Positions 43,216 to 53,830 of a stretch of 64,000 nt of DNA are shown piece by piece. The stretch comes from Actinobacillus seminis (GTDB taxonomy: Bacteria; Pseudomonadota; Gammaproteobacteria; Enterobacterales; Pasteurellaceae). How positions within the stretch are numbered: the first letter of the stretch is position 1; each line of letters begins with the position of its first letter. The position numbers and the translations under genes were made by a program. The notes beneath the pieces were generated by a model. It saw only the letters and a program-made list of their open reading frames with translations, made no database searches and was not told the DNA's origin. The DNA is taken from positions 186,001 to 250,000 of the forward strand of contig NZ_NLFK01000001.1 of assembly GCF_002263215.1 (NCBI RefSeq). The letters are read 5' to 3'.

Positions 43216-44223
43216 TTAACGACGTTCGTGCCGATTTTCTTCCGTTTCAGGTTCTAAATCTAATTTCGCCATCAATATCTGATCGCCATCCTCTTCCGGA
43301 TTTTCTGTCACTAATAATTTGTCACCATAAAAAATCGAATTAGCCCCTGCCATAAAACACATGGCTTGCATTTCTTCCGACATCCTTTGACGACCGGCAG
43401 ATAAACGCACATAGCTTTTCGGCATCACAATTCGCGCCACTGCAATGGTGCGCACAAATTCGGTCCAATCCAATGGTGCGGCATTTTCCAACGCTGTACC
43501 TTCCACTTTCACCAATTGATTAATCGGTACCGATTCCGGTTGCGGATCTAAATTGGCGAGGCTTGCGATTAAACCGGCACGTTCTTTACGGGTTTCATTC
43601 ATGCCGACAATCCCGCCGCAACACACTTTTAATCCCGCCTTGCGCACTTTACCTAAGGTATTAATTCGGTCGTCAAACCGACGGGTACCGATAATTTTTT
43701 CGTAATGTTCCGGCGCAGTATCCAAGTTATGATTGTAATAATCTAAACCCGCTTCCTTTAATTCTTCCGCCATTCCATCTTGCAACAGCCCAAATGTCCC
43801 ACAGGTTTCCAAGCCCAAGTTTTTTACCGCTTTAATAATCTCCGTCACTTTTTCCATGTCTTTCGGCTTCGGACCGCGCCACGCCGCCCCCATACAAAAA
43901 CGCCGCGCACCGCGCGCTTTAGCAATTTTGGCTTTGGCAACAATCTCATCAATCTCTAATAACGCTTGTTTTGCCACGCCAGTGTTATAACGCGCCGACT
44001 GTGGACAATAACCGCAATCTTCCGGACAACCGCCGGTTTTAATCGACAACAAAGTAGAAAGTTGGATCGCTTGTGGATTAAAATACTCGCGGTGAACCTG
44101 TGCCGCCCGATAAACCAACTCTAAAAACGGCGTTTCAAATAAAGCCTCCACTTTACACACTGACCAATATTCCAAGGTTGGATGTGGCGTCAGTGAAGAG
44201 ATTTGAATCGTATTAGTTGCCAT
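43216..44223 (-). CDS. bioB: Biotin synthase
   Basis: Radical-SAM enzyme that inserts sulfur into dethiobiotin. The 335 residues show the cluster motif [14 protein letters not shown] near residue 62 and the later conserved SAGRQRMS. It follows thiQ on the same strand after 86 bases, so it may be read from the thiamin operon, though a separate promoter in that gap is possible. No other bio gene is present here. Confidence 0.96.
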   Translation of the reverse strand: MATNTIQISSLTPHPTLEYWSVCKVEALFETPFLELVYRAAQVHREYFNPQAIQLSTLLSIKTGGCPEDCGYCPQSARYNTGVAKQALLEIDEIVAKAKIAKARGARRFCMGAAWRGPKPKDMEKVTEIIKAVKNLGLETCGTFGLLQDGMAEELKEAGLDYYNHNLDTAPEHYEKIIGTRRFDDRINTLGKVRKAGLKVCCGGIVGMNETRKERAGLIASLANLDPQPESVPINQLVKVEGTALENAAPLDWTEFVRTIAVARIVMPKSYVRLSAGRQRMSEEMQAMCFMAGANSIFYGDKLLVTENPEEDGDQILMAKLDLEPETEENRHERR

Positions 44224-44309
44224 ACATTTTCCTTATATTATCGTTTTTGAAAGATAAGAGGAATTTTCAAATCATCCAAAATCGCTGCATTATCTTCGCA
44301 TAAAACCGA

Positions 44310-44939
44310 TTAATCACAGATTTTACCATTTTCAATGTGAATAATGCGATCAATTTTATCTTTTACTTCATTCGGTTGATGCGTCACAATCAACAGAGTC
44401 AATTTTTTCTCGACGCACAATAGATCAAGTAATGTCAACATTTCCTCGCGTAATTCGGTATCCAGCGCAGAAAAAGGTTCATCCAGTAGTAAAATCGGTT
44501 TATCGCGCAATAAACATCTCGCCAACGCCACCCGTTGTTTCTGTCCGCCGGATAAAGCGCTGGGCACACGCGATAAAAATGGCTGTAAACCGACCGCGCT
44601 TGCCGCCTGTTCCACGCGCACGCGTTCCGCACCAGACAAAGCAAGGGAAGGTTTTATCCCAAAGGCAATATTTTGCCAAACTGTTAGATGAGTAAACACA
44701 TTATTTTCTTGAAACAAAATAGAAACCGGGCGCTCAAAAGGCTCGCTACGTGTATGGTTTTCGCCATTTAACCAAATTTCGCCTCGATCAGAAAACTCAA
44801 AGCCGGCAATTAAATTTAACAGCGTACTTTTCCCCGCCCCGCTACTGCCAACAATTGCAACTTTTTCTTGCGGGGCAACCTGTAAATTAAAATACATGGG
44901 CATCATCGGATAATTAAAATGCGCGTTTATTTTTATCAT
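44310..44939 (-). CDS. thiQ: Thiamin ABC transporter ATP-binding protein
   Basis: ATPase of the ThiBPQ importer for thiamin and its phosphates. The 209 residues hold Walker [13 protein letters not shown], signature [15 protein letters not shown], Walker [13 protein letters not shown] and the H-loop VTHQ. It begins six bases after the thiP stop. Confidence 0.95.
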   Translation of the reverse strand: MIKINAHFNYPMMPMYFNLQVAPQEKVAIVGSSGAGKSTLLNLIAGFEFSDRGEIWLNGENHTRSEPFERPVSILFQENNVFTHLTVWQNIAFGIKPSLALSGAERVRVEQAASAVGLQPFLSRVPSALSGGQKQRVALARCLLRDKPILLLDEPFSALDTELREEMLTLLDLLCVEKKLTLLIVTHQPNEVKDKIDRIIHIENGKICD

Positions 44940-44945
44940 AGTTCC

Positions 44946-46556
44946 TTATTCCGGTTTATTGCGTTCTACCACGCTAAAGATGCCAAGGCAAAACAATAAC
45001 AAAATCAATGCGGTAATAGCGGCTTCCGCCATACGGTAACTGCCTAACTGCTGATACAATAAATGTGGCAACGAGGTAAAATCTTGATTGCCGAATAAGG
45101 CGATCGCCGTAAAATCACCAAGCGACACCCCACAAGCTAAAGCAAACGCATATTTTATCGGCGCTTTTAAATTGTGCCATTCGATAAAACGCCAACGCGC
45201 CCAGCCGACAATGCCTAAAGATTGACACAATTTTTCATAATAAATCAAATTATTACTCATTGGCACCGCCAAAATACGAATCACAAAAGGCATTGCCGCC
45301 AAGGCATTACAAAAAATCACTATCAGCCATAAATGCAAACTTGAAAAATCCCAATCTTGCAGCGCAATAAATAATCCCGTGGCAAGTACCAAGGTTGGCA
45401 CCGCTAAAATAATCATACCGAAATTAGTCACAACATTGGCTAATTTTTGCCAATACAGCCATTGCAGGCGACGAGAAAGCAAAAGTACCGCAATCGACAA
45501 GCACAAAGCCAAGAATGCAGATGTCGGCGCCATGGTCAAAGAATAGCCCAAGGCACGCCAAAGCGCCGCATTTTCCCAAGCCATGCGCCAATAATGCGCA
45601 CTTTGCGGATCAAAAAAAGCGCTAACCACAATATGCAACAGCGGCGTTAATACAAAGAGCAAACACAATCCTACAAACAAAATTTGCCAAATTTTAACCG
45701 CGCTTTTTTGTTTATCCAGCCATAAATTTTGGCTGGGCAAATCGGTTGCCGGTGCGCAACTAAAAGCGCTGCCAAGGGCGAACAACATCAAGCAAAATCC
45801 CACTTGTAACAATGCAAATAACGCTGCTTTCGGCAGATCAAATTCAAATAACAAGGCTTGGTAAATAGCCACTTCCAAAGTAGTGTATTTTGGTCCGCCG
45901 CCAAGGGTAAGGACTAAGGTAAAACTGGTAAAACACAGCATAAAAATCAGGCTAAACACCGGCAATACTTGTTGGCGCAAATACGGATATTCAATCAGGC
46001 GCACAAATTGCCAACCGCGCAAATTAAGTTGCGCCGCCAGCTGACGTTGTTGAGTAGGAATAGCTTGAAAACTTTGTAAAAATAATCGAGCCGCCAAGGG
46101 AATATTAAAAAACAAATGTGCAGTTAAAATACCGCTCAAGCCATAAAAATGTGGCTGCCAATGCCAGCCTGCCGCTTTGCTTAATTGCGCCAACCAACCG
46201 GAATTGCCATACACGCCCATTAACCCGAAAACCACCACCAACGCCGGCAATACAAAGGTTAACGATAATAAACGCAAGATCCAAGACTGACTTGCCCATT
46301 TTTGATAAAACAATGCGCGTGCCAGCAAAACACCGCCTAAAAGCGATAACACTGCCGATAAAAACGCTTGCCAAAAGCTGAATAAAATGACTCGATGGAC
46401 ATAGGGATCGTGCAAAAACGAACTAAAATCGACCGCACTTTCGGTGGAAAAAATCGCCCGCAGTGCCAGCCAATAAATACCCAGCAACAATGCAAAAACC
46501 AAGATGCCGCCCATATAATGTCTTGGGCGAAATTGCGGCGAAGAAAAGTTCATCAT
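44946..46556 (-). CDS. thiP: Thiamin ABC transporter permease
   Basis: Inner-membrane permease with two fused halves, 536 residues and about 12 helices. Each half carries an EAA-type loop for contact with ThiQ (RLIEYPYLRQQVLPVFS near 195 and WRFIEWHNLKAPIKYA near 455). Its ATG overlaps the thiB stop (TAATG). Confidence 0.94.
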   Translation of the reverse strand: MMNFSSPQFRPRHYMGGILVFALLLGIYWLALRAIFSTESAVDFSSFLHDPYVHRVILFSFWQAFLSAVLSLLGGVLLARALFYQKWASQSWILRLLSLTFVLPALVVVFGLMGVYGNSGWLAQLSKAAGWHWQPHFYGLSGILTAHLFFNIPLAARLFLQSFQAIPTQQRQLAAQLNLRGWQFVRLIEYPYLRQQVLPVFSLIFMLCFTSFTLVLTLGGGPKYTTLEVAIYQALLFEFDLPKAALFALLQVGFCLMLFALGSAFSCAPATDLPSQNLWLDKQKSAVKIWQILFVGLCLLFVLTPLLHIVVSAFFDPQSAHYWRMAWENAALWRALGYSLTMAPTSAFLALCLSIAVLLLSRRLQWLYWQKLANVVTNFGMIILAVPTLVLATGLFIALQDWDFSSLHLWLIVIFCNALAAMPFVIRILAVPMSNNLIYYEKLCQSLGIVGWARWRFIEWHNLKAPIKYAFALACGVSLGDFTAIALFGNQDFTSLPHLLYQQLGSYRMAEAAITALILLLFCLGIFSVVERNKPE

Positions 46557-47602
46557 TATTCTGTCAAGCTAACTTGCCATTGTGAAATCCATTGTTTCAA
46601 CAGCGCCGGTTGAATCTTCGTCGTATCAAAGACTTTCGCTTGCATTTGTTGCGCGCGCAAAGCATCAATCGCAGGCGCAATTGGCGTATCGATCACCGGC
46701 AGCATCACGTTATATTGAGTAATTTCGCTTTGTGCTTGTGGCGTTAACAGGAAATCCAAAAATAAATCCGCACAAGGGTTTTGGCTGACTACGGTTTTCG
46801 CCGCCACTTCAATTTGCAGCACACCGCCTTCTTGTAAATTTGTCGCAGCATAATGATCTTTTTGCTCTTGCAACAAATGGTACAGCGGGGAGGTATTATA
46901 GCTTAGTACCAAATCCGCCTCGCCTTTTAAAAACGCACCGTAGCTTTCCGACCAACCTTTGCCTACGGTCACCGTATGTTTTGCCAGTTGTTGCCATGCT
47001 GCCTCGATTGACACGGATGACGGATTATCAGCATTAAAAACCGCATTCATCCACACCACCAACCCGCGTCCAACTGAGCTGGTTCGAGGATCCTGATAAA
47101 TCACGCGTAAATCTTCTCGATTAATCAATTCCTGCAACGTCTGCGGCGGATTAGCTAATTTAGTTTTATCATAAATAAAAGCATATTGTCCGAAATCATA
47201 GGGCAAAAAGGTAGAATCTTGCCAATAAATCGGCAAGGATAAACGGGTTAAATCCACCTTATTCGGCACAAATAAACCGGTTTTTCGCGCCTCATCCAAC
47301 ACGTAATGATCCAACCCCAATACCACATCCGCTTTGGTTTTCTTCCCCTCTAATCGCAAGCGGTTAAACAGCGTACCACTGCTATCAAAAGGCACATAAT
47401 GAATTTGGCATTGTTGTTGTGCCTTTTCAAACAACGCTTTCACTCTAGGACCCGCCCCCCAATCGGAACTAAAACTGCCATAAGTATAAACATTCAGCGG
47501 CATAACAGATTGTGCATTTGCCGCAACGGAAAACACTCCACTTGTCAACAAAAGTGCGGTTGAAAATAATCTCGTTTTTTTACCTATATTCTTGAACATC
47601 AA
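46556..47602 (-). CDS. thiB: Thiamin-binding periplasmic protein
   Basis: Receptor for the ThiPQ transporter (also called TbpA). The 348 residues begin with a signal peptide cut after VAANA near residue 30; the binding fold then opens with LNVYTYGSFSSDWGAGPRVK, typical of the family. An uptake word lies in the signal-peptide codons (47552-47560). thiE ends upstream after 13 bases. Confidence 0.94.
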   Translation of the reverse strand: MMFKNIGKKTRLFSTALLLTSGVFSVAANAQSVMPLNVYTYGSFSSDWGAGPRVKALFEKAQQQCQIHYVPFDSSGTLFNRLRLEGKKTKADVVLGLDHYVLDEARKTGLFVPNKVDLTRLSLPIYWQDSTFLPYDFGQYAFIYDKTKLANPPQTLQELINREDLRVIYQDPRTSSVGRGLVVWMNAVFNADNPSSVSIEAAWQQLAKHTVTVGKGWSESYGAFLKGEADLVLSYNTSPLYHLLQEQKDHYAATNLQEGGVLQIEVAAKTVVSQNPCADLFLDFLLTPQAQSEITQYNVMLPVIDTPIAPAIDALRAQQMQAKVFDTTKIQPALLKQWISQWQVSLTE

Positions 47603-47615
47603 TGCTTCCTTATGC

Positions 47616-48275
47616 TTAAGATTGTAATTGTTTGACTGCCGAGGCTATATCTTCCGCTTGCGTAATAGCGGAAATCACTGCCACACCCTCGACACCCAAT
47701 CGGCGCAGCTGCGATGCATTTTGTGTCGTAACCCCGCCGATAGCAACGCAAGGTTTATTTACTCCCTGCCGGCGAATTTCGCGAATAAATGCCGGCGACA
47801 ATACCGGCGCATGATCCGCTTTGGATTGCGTCGCAAAAATCGGTCCCAACCCGAAATAATCAATATTCGGATTATCTTTATCAGCTACGCCTTGCGCAAT
47901 ATTATTAATCGACAAGCCGACAATTAACGGACGGACAGATCTTGCATCAAGTGCTTGTTTAATTTGATCTTTTTGTCCAACATGAATACCATCAGCCTCA
48001 ATTTCCAAGGCTAAATCAATATCGTCGTTAACAATAAAAGGCACGTGATATTGGCGGCAAAGATCACGACAAGCCAGCGCCAGTTGCTTTTGCCGCGCCG
48101 GATCCGACGCCAAAGAATACGCACCTTTGTCGCGAAATTGGAAACAATTGATGCCCGCCGCCAGTGCTTGGTGCAAAATCGACAATAAATTTTGTTCCGG
48201 CTGCCCGTTTAAAAGGCGACAATCTTGCGTTCCCGCAATAAAATAAACCTGTAACATCTTTGCAATCAAGTTCAT
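47616..48275 (-). CDS. thiE: Thiamin-phosphate synthase
   Basis: Joins HMP-pyrophosphate and thiazole phosphate to thiamin phosphate. The 219 residues form a TIM barrel with QFRDKG, VNDDIDLALEIEADGIHVGQKD and the phosphate-binding GLGPIFAT...AIGGV end. The upstream thiD stop is two bases away. An alternative start at Met7 (MLQVYFIAG) is possible. Confidence 0.95.
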   Translation of the reverse strand: MNLIAKMLQVYFIAGTQDCRLLNGQPEQNLLSILHQALAAGINCFQFRDKGAYSLASDPARQKQLALACRDLCRQYHVPFIVNDDIDLALEIEADGIHVGQKDQIKQALDARSVRPLIVGLSINNIAQGVADKDNPNIDYFGLGPIFATQSKADHAPVLSPAFIREIRRQGVNKPCVAIGGVTTQNASQLRRLGVEGVAVISAITQAEDIASAVKQLQS

Positions 48276-48277
48276 TG

Positions 48278-49081
48278 TTAATCCTTATATGCCCAATGGT
48301 TTGTCGGTCCGTGTCCATGCCCGATATTCAACGGATGAGAAATGGCGGCGCTAATAAAGGCTTTGGCGGTACGTATCGCTTCTTCAATTAAACGCCCTTT
48401 TGCCAACTCTGCCGCCAAACACGCGGAAAAGGTGCAACCGGTTCCGTGCGTATGCGGCGTATGATAGCGCGGGCTTTCCAGTACAAATTGTCGATCCGGC
48501 ATAAAAACCCAATCTTGGCACATTTCCGACGCAGAATGTTGGCTATGCCCGCCTTTGATCACCACAGTTTTCACGCCATAATCCTGTAATTGCAAAGCTG
48601 CCGCTTTAGCGGTTTTATCATCCACAATTTCAATACCGGTTAAGGCTTGCGCTTCCGGTAAATTCGGCGTCAACACCTCCGCCAAGGGCAATAATTCCCG
48701 TTTCAACGCCACAATCGCACTTTGCTGCAACAACGGTGAGCCGCCTTTTGCAATCATCACCGGATCCAACACCATCTTGCCAAAATGGTGTTGTTTTAAC
48801 CCTTGCGCCACAGTTTCAATAATTTCTGCGGTGCCTAACATCCCGATTTTAAAGGCGGAAATCGTAAAATCTTGCGCAATGGCATTGAGTTGTGCCTCAA
48901 TCGCTGCCAGCGGAATAGGATGAATATCAAAAACGCCCAAGGTATTTTGCGCAGTCACCGCCGTGATCACCGACGTACCAAACACGTCGCGCATTTGAAA
49001 GGTTTTTAAATCCGCCTGAATACCGGCACCGCCACCGGAATCGGATCCGGCAATTGTCAAGGCTTGTGCTACGTTAGTCAT
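48278..49081 (-). CDS. thiD: Hydroxymethylpyrimidine / phosphomethylpyrimidine kinase
   Basis: Phosphorylates HMP twice for thiamin synthesis or salvage. The 267 residues start ALTIAGSDSGGGAGIQADLK and carry DPVMIAKGG and HTHGTGCTFSACLAAELAKG, the substrate and ATP sites of the ribokinase family. Its ATG overlaps the thiM end by eight bases. Confidence 0.96.
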   Translation of the reverse strand: MTNVAQALTIAGSDSGGGAGIQADLKTFQMRDVFGTSVITAVTAQNTLGVFDIHPIPLAAIEAQLNAIAQDFTISAFKIGMLGTAEIIETVAQGLKQHHFGKMVLDPVMIAKGGSPLLQQSAIVALKRELLPLAEVLTPNLPEAQALTGIEIVDDKTAKAAALQLQDYGVKTVVIKGGHSQHSASEMCQDWVFMPDRQFVLESPRYHTPHTHGTGCTFSACLAAELAKGRLIEEAIRTAKAFISAAISHPLNIGHGHGPTNHWAYKD

Positions 49082-49874
49082 AAGTTACCCTCGCATATTG
49101 TTGAACCGTCTCCGAGCTAATTGCGCCCAATTGATCCAAAAGTGCTGTCGAAAATGTCCCTGTTTGTGTCAGCGCTAAGGGTTTTGCCGCCAACTCGCCC
49201 GCCAAGGCGTACAGCGTACAGGCTTCAACCGCGGCGGCAAATTGTTGTGTTTTTTCCGCCACGCCCAAAAACGCCGCACAAACCGCGCCCAGCAAACAAC
49301 CGGAGCCGGTAATACGCGGAAATAATGATGTACCATTGCTAATTTTACACAACGCCCGACCATCACTAATCACATCCGTCGTCCCGCTGGTCGCCACAAT
49401 ACAAGCATATTTTAACGCCACCGTTTGGGTCAGCTTCGCCACATCCGCCTGCCCCTCACCAGCATCTACGCCTTTCGCTTGCCACGCCACATTTGCCAGC
49501 GTCGCAATTTCACCTATGTTGCCACGAATAAGCGTAAATTTCACATCGCTTAACAAACGTTTTACCGCATCACGCCGATATTCCGTCGCCCCAACACCCA
49601 CCGGATCCAGCACCACCGCGACACCATTGCGATTGGCATATTTTCCTGCGATAAGCATTGCCTCCAATTCATCCGGTTTTAGCGTGCCGATATTAATTAA
49701 TAATCCTTGTGAAAATTGCTGAATATTCGCCATCTCATGAATATTGACAGACATTAACGGAGAAGCGCCTAATGCCAATAATCCGTTGGCGGTATAATTT
49801 GATACCACCGTATTGGTCATACAATGCACTAACGGATTTGAATTTTTGATCTTTGCTAATAAATTGAATTGCAT
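49074..49874 (-). CDS. thiM: Hydroxyethylthiazole kinase
   Basis: Salvages thiazole alcohol by phosphorylation. The 266 residues contain NPLVHCMTNTVVSNYTANG, VVLDPVGVGATEYR and the ATP-site ITGSGCLLGAV. It is the first gene behind the TPP riboswitch and with thiD and thiE makes a salvage route; thiC and thiG/thiH for de novo synthesis are not here. Confidence 0.96.
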   Translation of the reverse strand: MQFNLLAKIKNSNPLVHCMTNTVVSNYTANGLLALGASPLMSVNIHEMANIQQFSQGLLINIGTLKPDELEAMLIAGKYANRNGVAVVLDPVGVGATEYRRDAVKRLLSDVKFTLIRGNIGEIATLANVAWQAKGVDAGEGQADVAKLTQTVALKYACIVATSGTTDVISDGRALCKISNGTSLFPRITGSGCLLGAVCAAFLGVAEKTQQFAAAVEACTLYALAGELAAKPLALTQTGTFSTALLDQLGAISSETVQQYARVTYD

Positions 49875-49937
49875 CGTTTTTCCTTATAACAAGTAAAATA
49901 AACCAGCAATATTGACGTTTGAGAAGAGCAATTTGAA

Positions 49938-50010
49938 CAATTAGTTTCCTACGCCAGTATTAACTGTTTCAGGTTCACGGGTATAATCTCAGCTATCGCA
50001 CCCCGACTAA
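49938..50010 (-). promoter_or_regulatory. TPP riboswitch (THI element) controlling the thiamin operon
   Basis: The minus strand reads CGGGGTGCGATAGCTGAGAT, then TACCCGTGAACCTGAAACAG and GTTAATACTGGCGTAGGAAA, the standard thi-box core, ending about 65 bases before the thiM ATG. Thiamin diphosphate binding would shut off the operon. No strong terminator lies between it and thiM, so control of translation initiation is likely. Confidence 0.97.
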
Positions 50011-50075
50011 TATGCTAAGTTTATGCCATTTTATATCCACCACACAACCGATTTTTTATATATTCCCCATAAAAA

Positions 50076-50103
50076 ATAAAGCGGGTTGACTTCCCCGCTT
50101 TAT
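50076..50103 (-). terminator. Terminator after the trimeric autotransporter gene
   Basis: ATAAAGCGGG and CCCGCTTTAT form ten pairs with an eight-base loop, 35 bases after the adhesin stop on the minus strand, followed by A/T-rich sequence. Confidence 0.8.
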
Positions 50104-51434
50104 CTTCTTCGTTTTTATTAACCGCTTTTCGGCTTAATTACCATTGGTAACCAATACCGACACCGCCGCCGACATTCCCCCGACTATTAGCATTGCCTTG
50201 AAGTTTCAAAATAAGTTTACCATTATCAGAAACACGAGAATATCCTACCGCAAAGGCATTTTCTCCTTTAAATGTCCCCGCAGACGCCGCCACCATGGAT
50301 TTACCCGGCATGTAAACCTGTGGTAATGTTGCCGCCGCGTTTGAACCCGCAATGCCCCCGCGCAAATCCTTACCCATTTTGTTCATCTGGTGGTAAACAT
50401 TGCCCATTTGGCCGCGTAATTGACTGACGTTCACTGCATCTGTCGGGGCTTGACCCGGTGCCACGTTGGTAATGCGGTTACCTCCGTTATTTAACCCATT
50501 TTCGGTTAATTCTACTTGGTTAGCGCCACTACCAATGGTGACCCCTTTGCTGTTTAATACCGTGTTCCCTGCTCTCACTTGGTCTACCTTGATGTCTCTA
50601 GCTAAATTGTAGGTGACATCATTGCTTCCCGCCGATTTGCTAATCACGATATTGCTGTCGGTATTTTTCATATCTACCGTTGCCCCTGGATGAATCGTTG
50701 AACCGTTCTCCCCTTGTGCTTTTAAGGTGAAACCTGACCGGTTAATCGCACTAGCAATGTCTTGCGCACTGACTAAGGCGTTGGCGTTTTCCGGTGCCGG
50801 TGTATCCACTTTGCCATTGGTGTTACTTAAGACAGTGGTCTTGGCTTTAAGCGCGCCCGTTGTGGCATCTTTGGTGATGGTGGTGTTGTCGGTGTTGACC
50901 GAGAGATCAAAGACATTGGCACCACTGTCATTTGGTGTGGCAGTCACCGTTACTGAGTTGTCCGTAGAGGTCACCTCTTCTTTAGACGCGGCAATGCTGC
51001 CGGTTAACGCCTGTTGTACTGCATACAGTTGTGAACCATTGATAGCGTCGTGGCTGGTCGGTGAAATATCTCCGTCGGCAACGCCAGTGATTTTTTTGTT
51101 TCCACCGTCAATGCCGGCAACGGTGATGCTCGGTCCATCTTTGATGGTTAATCCGTCATGGTTTATGTTGACATTGTCCCCGACTTTTACGGTCTCAAAT
51201 GCCACGTCGTCTTTCGTTGCCACGGTGTAGGTCGTGCTACCATCTGGGTTGACTTTTGGGGTCACTTCAATATTATTCCCCGCAGCCACTTTGGTAGTCG
51301 CTTTGGCAATGTCGCCGGCATAATCGGCATACAATTCGCCTTTGTCATTGAGCTTAATGGTGTTATTGTCGATTTTCGCGTCGTATTTGACAGTGGTGGA
51401 TGTTCCATCTTTCGTGGTTTTTACCACGGCTGTC

Positions 51435-53830
51435 ATGCCTTTACCATCAATAAAGTCTACGCTGTCATAGGCTTTAACAAAGTCCCCTGGTTGACCGTTG
51501 TTTTTCAAGTTCCAACCGGCGTTAAGAATATCGCTAACGGTGGCAGCGTTGTTCACCTTTAATTCTAGCGGTAAATCTTGGGTTTTGGTGACTGTTTTTT
51601 TGTTGAGGTTATACACATCATCATTATACGTCGCCGGTAAATTAGACATAACATTGGTTAATACGGTCGGCGTTGTGGTGCCTTTCGATCCGTTGATGGA
51701 GGTAATCACATTGTCTGGTTCAACCGTCTCACCTTGACCATCCGGTTTAGTGTTGTAAGTGATGTTACCGTCTTTATCTTTTATCGGGTAAATTTGTGTT
51801 CCGTTTTTATCCGTATACACCACCGGTAAGCGCGCATTGTTGGTCACCGCTTGGGCATCCACATTCACCGTAATGGTGCGTACATCACCTTGGGTTTCTC
51901 CCGTCACGGTCGCTAATCCGCTGCCGACAAAGTCGACTTTATTGGCATTTTTCACCGTATCAATATAGCCATTACCGGAAGCCGATACCACCCAGCCCAT
52001 ATTGCGCAAATCGCCTACCGTTGCGGCATTACTGTCAGGAATAGCATTGTTATTGTTGGTTAAATTTAATAATTTATCCGTTCCCGCAGTACCATTTGGC
52101 TTGGTCGCTACCTCTTGTGTGCTCAATCCGCTGCTTAAATTGCCCACTTGGACGGCATTTCCTTTTGTGGCATCCGCAGCTGCCGGATTGATAACATTGA
52201 CCTGTACATCGCCGGCTTCAACTCCTCCCCCTACAGCATTGTCTTTCGGCTCTCCGTTCGGTTTAAGCGCTGACGGTTTATAGTATTTACCATCTTTGCC
52301 TTTGACTAATTGGTTTCCTGCTTTATCAGTAATTCCCAATAGGCTGTTAATCCGAATCGCACTGGTTTTGCCATCTTCGGCAACCTCCACATTGACCGTG
52401 GTGCCTACTCCGTTGGCGAAATTCACTGCATCATACGCCTTAACAAAATCTTTGCCTTCGCCATTGACTTGTAAATTCCAGCCGGCATTAAGAAGATCGC
52501 CGACCGTGGCAGCGTTGTGATAAATATCGGCAACATTGGTCGGAGCAGTTTGTGATTTGGTTATGTCACCCGTACTCACTACGTCATCACCCAATTTTTT
52601 ATTCTCATTTTCTTTCTTATCGCCGGCGTTATACGTCGGAGCAAGATTGCCTTTAAGATTTGACAATGCTATCGGGGCTCTCGTGTTGTTGTCACCGTTG
52701 TTCATAGAGGCAATCACATCTTTTGTCTCTACCAGCGTTGCATCATCTTTTGGTTTGCCATTCGTCACATCCTCGGCTTTGTAGAATTTGCCATTTACTT
52801 TCACCAACTTATCGCCCGCCTTATTGGTATAAACCACAGGTAATTGCGCAGATTCCACCGCACTTTGTGCATCTACACTGATTTTGATTTCGCGCACATT
52901 CTCTTTCGTTTCACCAGTCACCGATATTCCATTGGCGCCCACAAAATTAACTTCATTGGCATTTTTCACCGTGTTTTTATATTCATTACCACTTGCGGAA
53001 ACCACCCAGCCTAAATGGATTAAATCGCGCACCGTGGCGGCAGAATTTAACACGCTGTTGTCTAACGGTTTATCTTGAGCACCTGTTAAATTTAACAAGG
53101 TATCCGTTCCCTTTTGTGCTGAACCTTGAGGTTGAATTCCTGTGTTGGTCTCTATTTGCATGGAATTCAACGCCGAACCGACGCCGGTTAATTGGGTTGG
53201 TTTCTTGTCCGCAGAGGTAATATTTAACGAGGCAGTTGGTTTACTTTCAGTTGGATTAACATTGGCATCCGTTGCTACCGGCGCGCCATTTACCAATTTA
53301 ACTTTATTCTTATCTTCATTTGATAACGTGATTTCATCAAAATCTACCTTATCTTTGGTCGCATAAGTGACTTTTCCGTTTTCTTGCTTAACGGTCAGAT
53401 TTTTACCCGCAATCATCTCAACACTATCGCCCGGATTGATGAGCTCTCCATTTTCTGGGGTTGAAGTTTTATCTTTTTCTCCGTCAGTAGTAGCGGATGT
53501 TTTTAAGGTAAAGCCTGATTCATTGATGGCTTTTGCAATATCACCCGCTGTAGCGAGTTTTTTAGCTTCTTCAGGTAAGTCCGTCACTTTACCATTTTCA
53601 CCAACTTTTAACTTAGCCGTTTCAACTTTTGGAAGCTCAGGAATTTCCACGTTGAATTTAACAACATTTTTACCGTCTTTATTTTCATGAGTAATGGTTA
53701 CACCTTCACCGACAAAATTCACCGTATCAAATGGTTTAACAAAGTCTTTCGCTTCATTGTTTACTTCTAAATTCCAGCCCGCATTTAATACATCGCCTAC
53801 AGTGGCGGCGTTGTTTTTTACTGTATCAAA
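51435..53830 (-). repeat. Alternating GW-motif modules in the adhesin passenger
   Basis: Five modules begin with AATV and hold GW: type A (NAATVGDVLNAGWNLEV, near 53700-53820; again near 52400-52525 and 51435-51550) and type B (GWVVSASGN, near 52905-53045 and 51895-52025). Along the protein they read A-B-A-B-A. They resemble the Trp-ring domains of large trimeric adhesins; such repeats are prone to recombination and length change. Confidence 0.8.
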
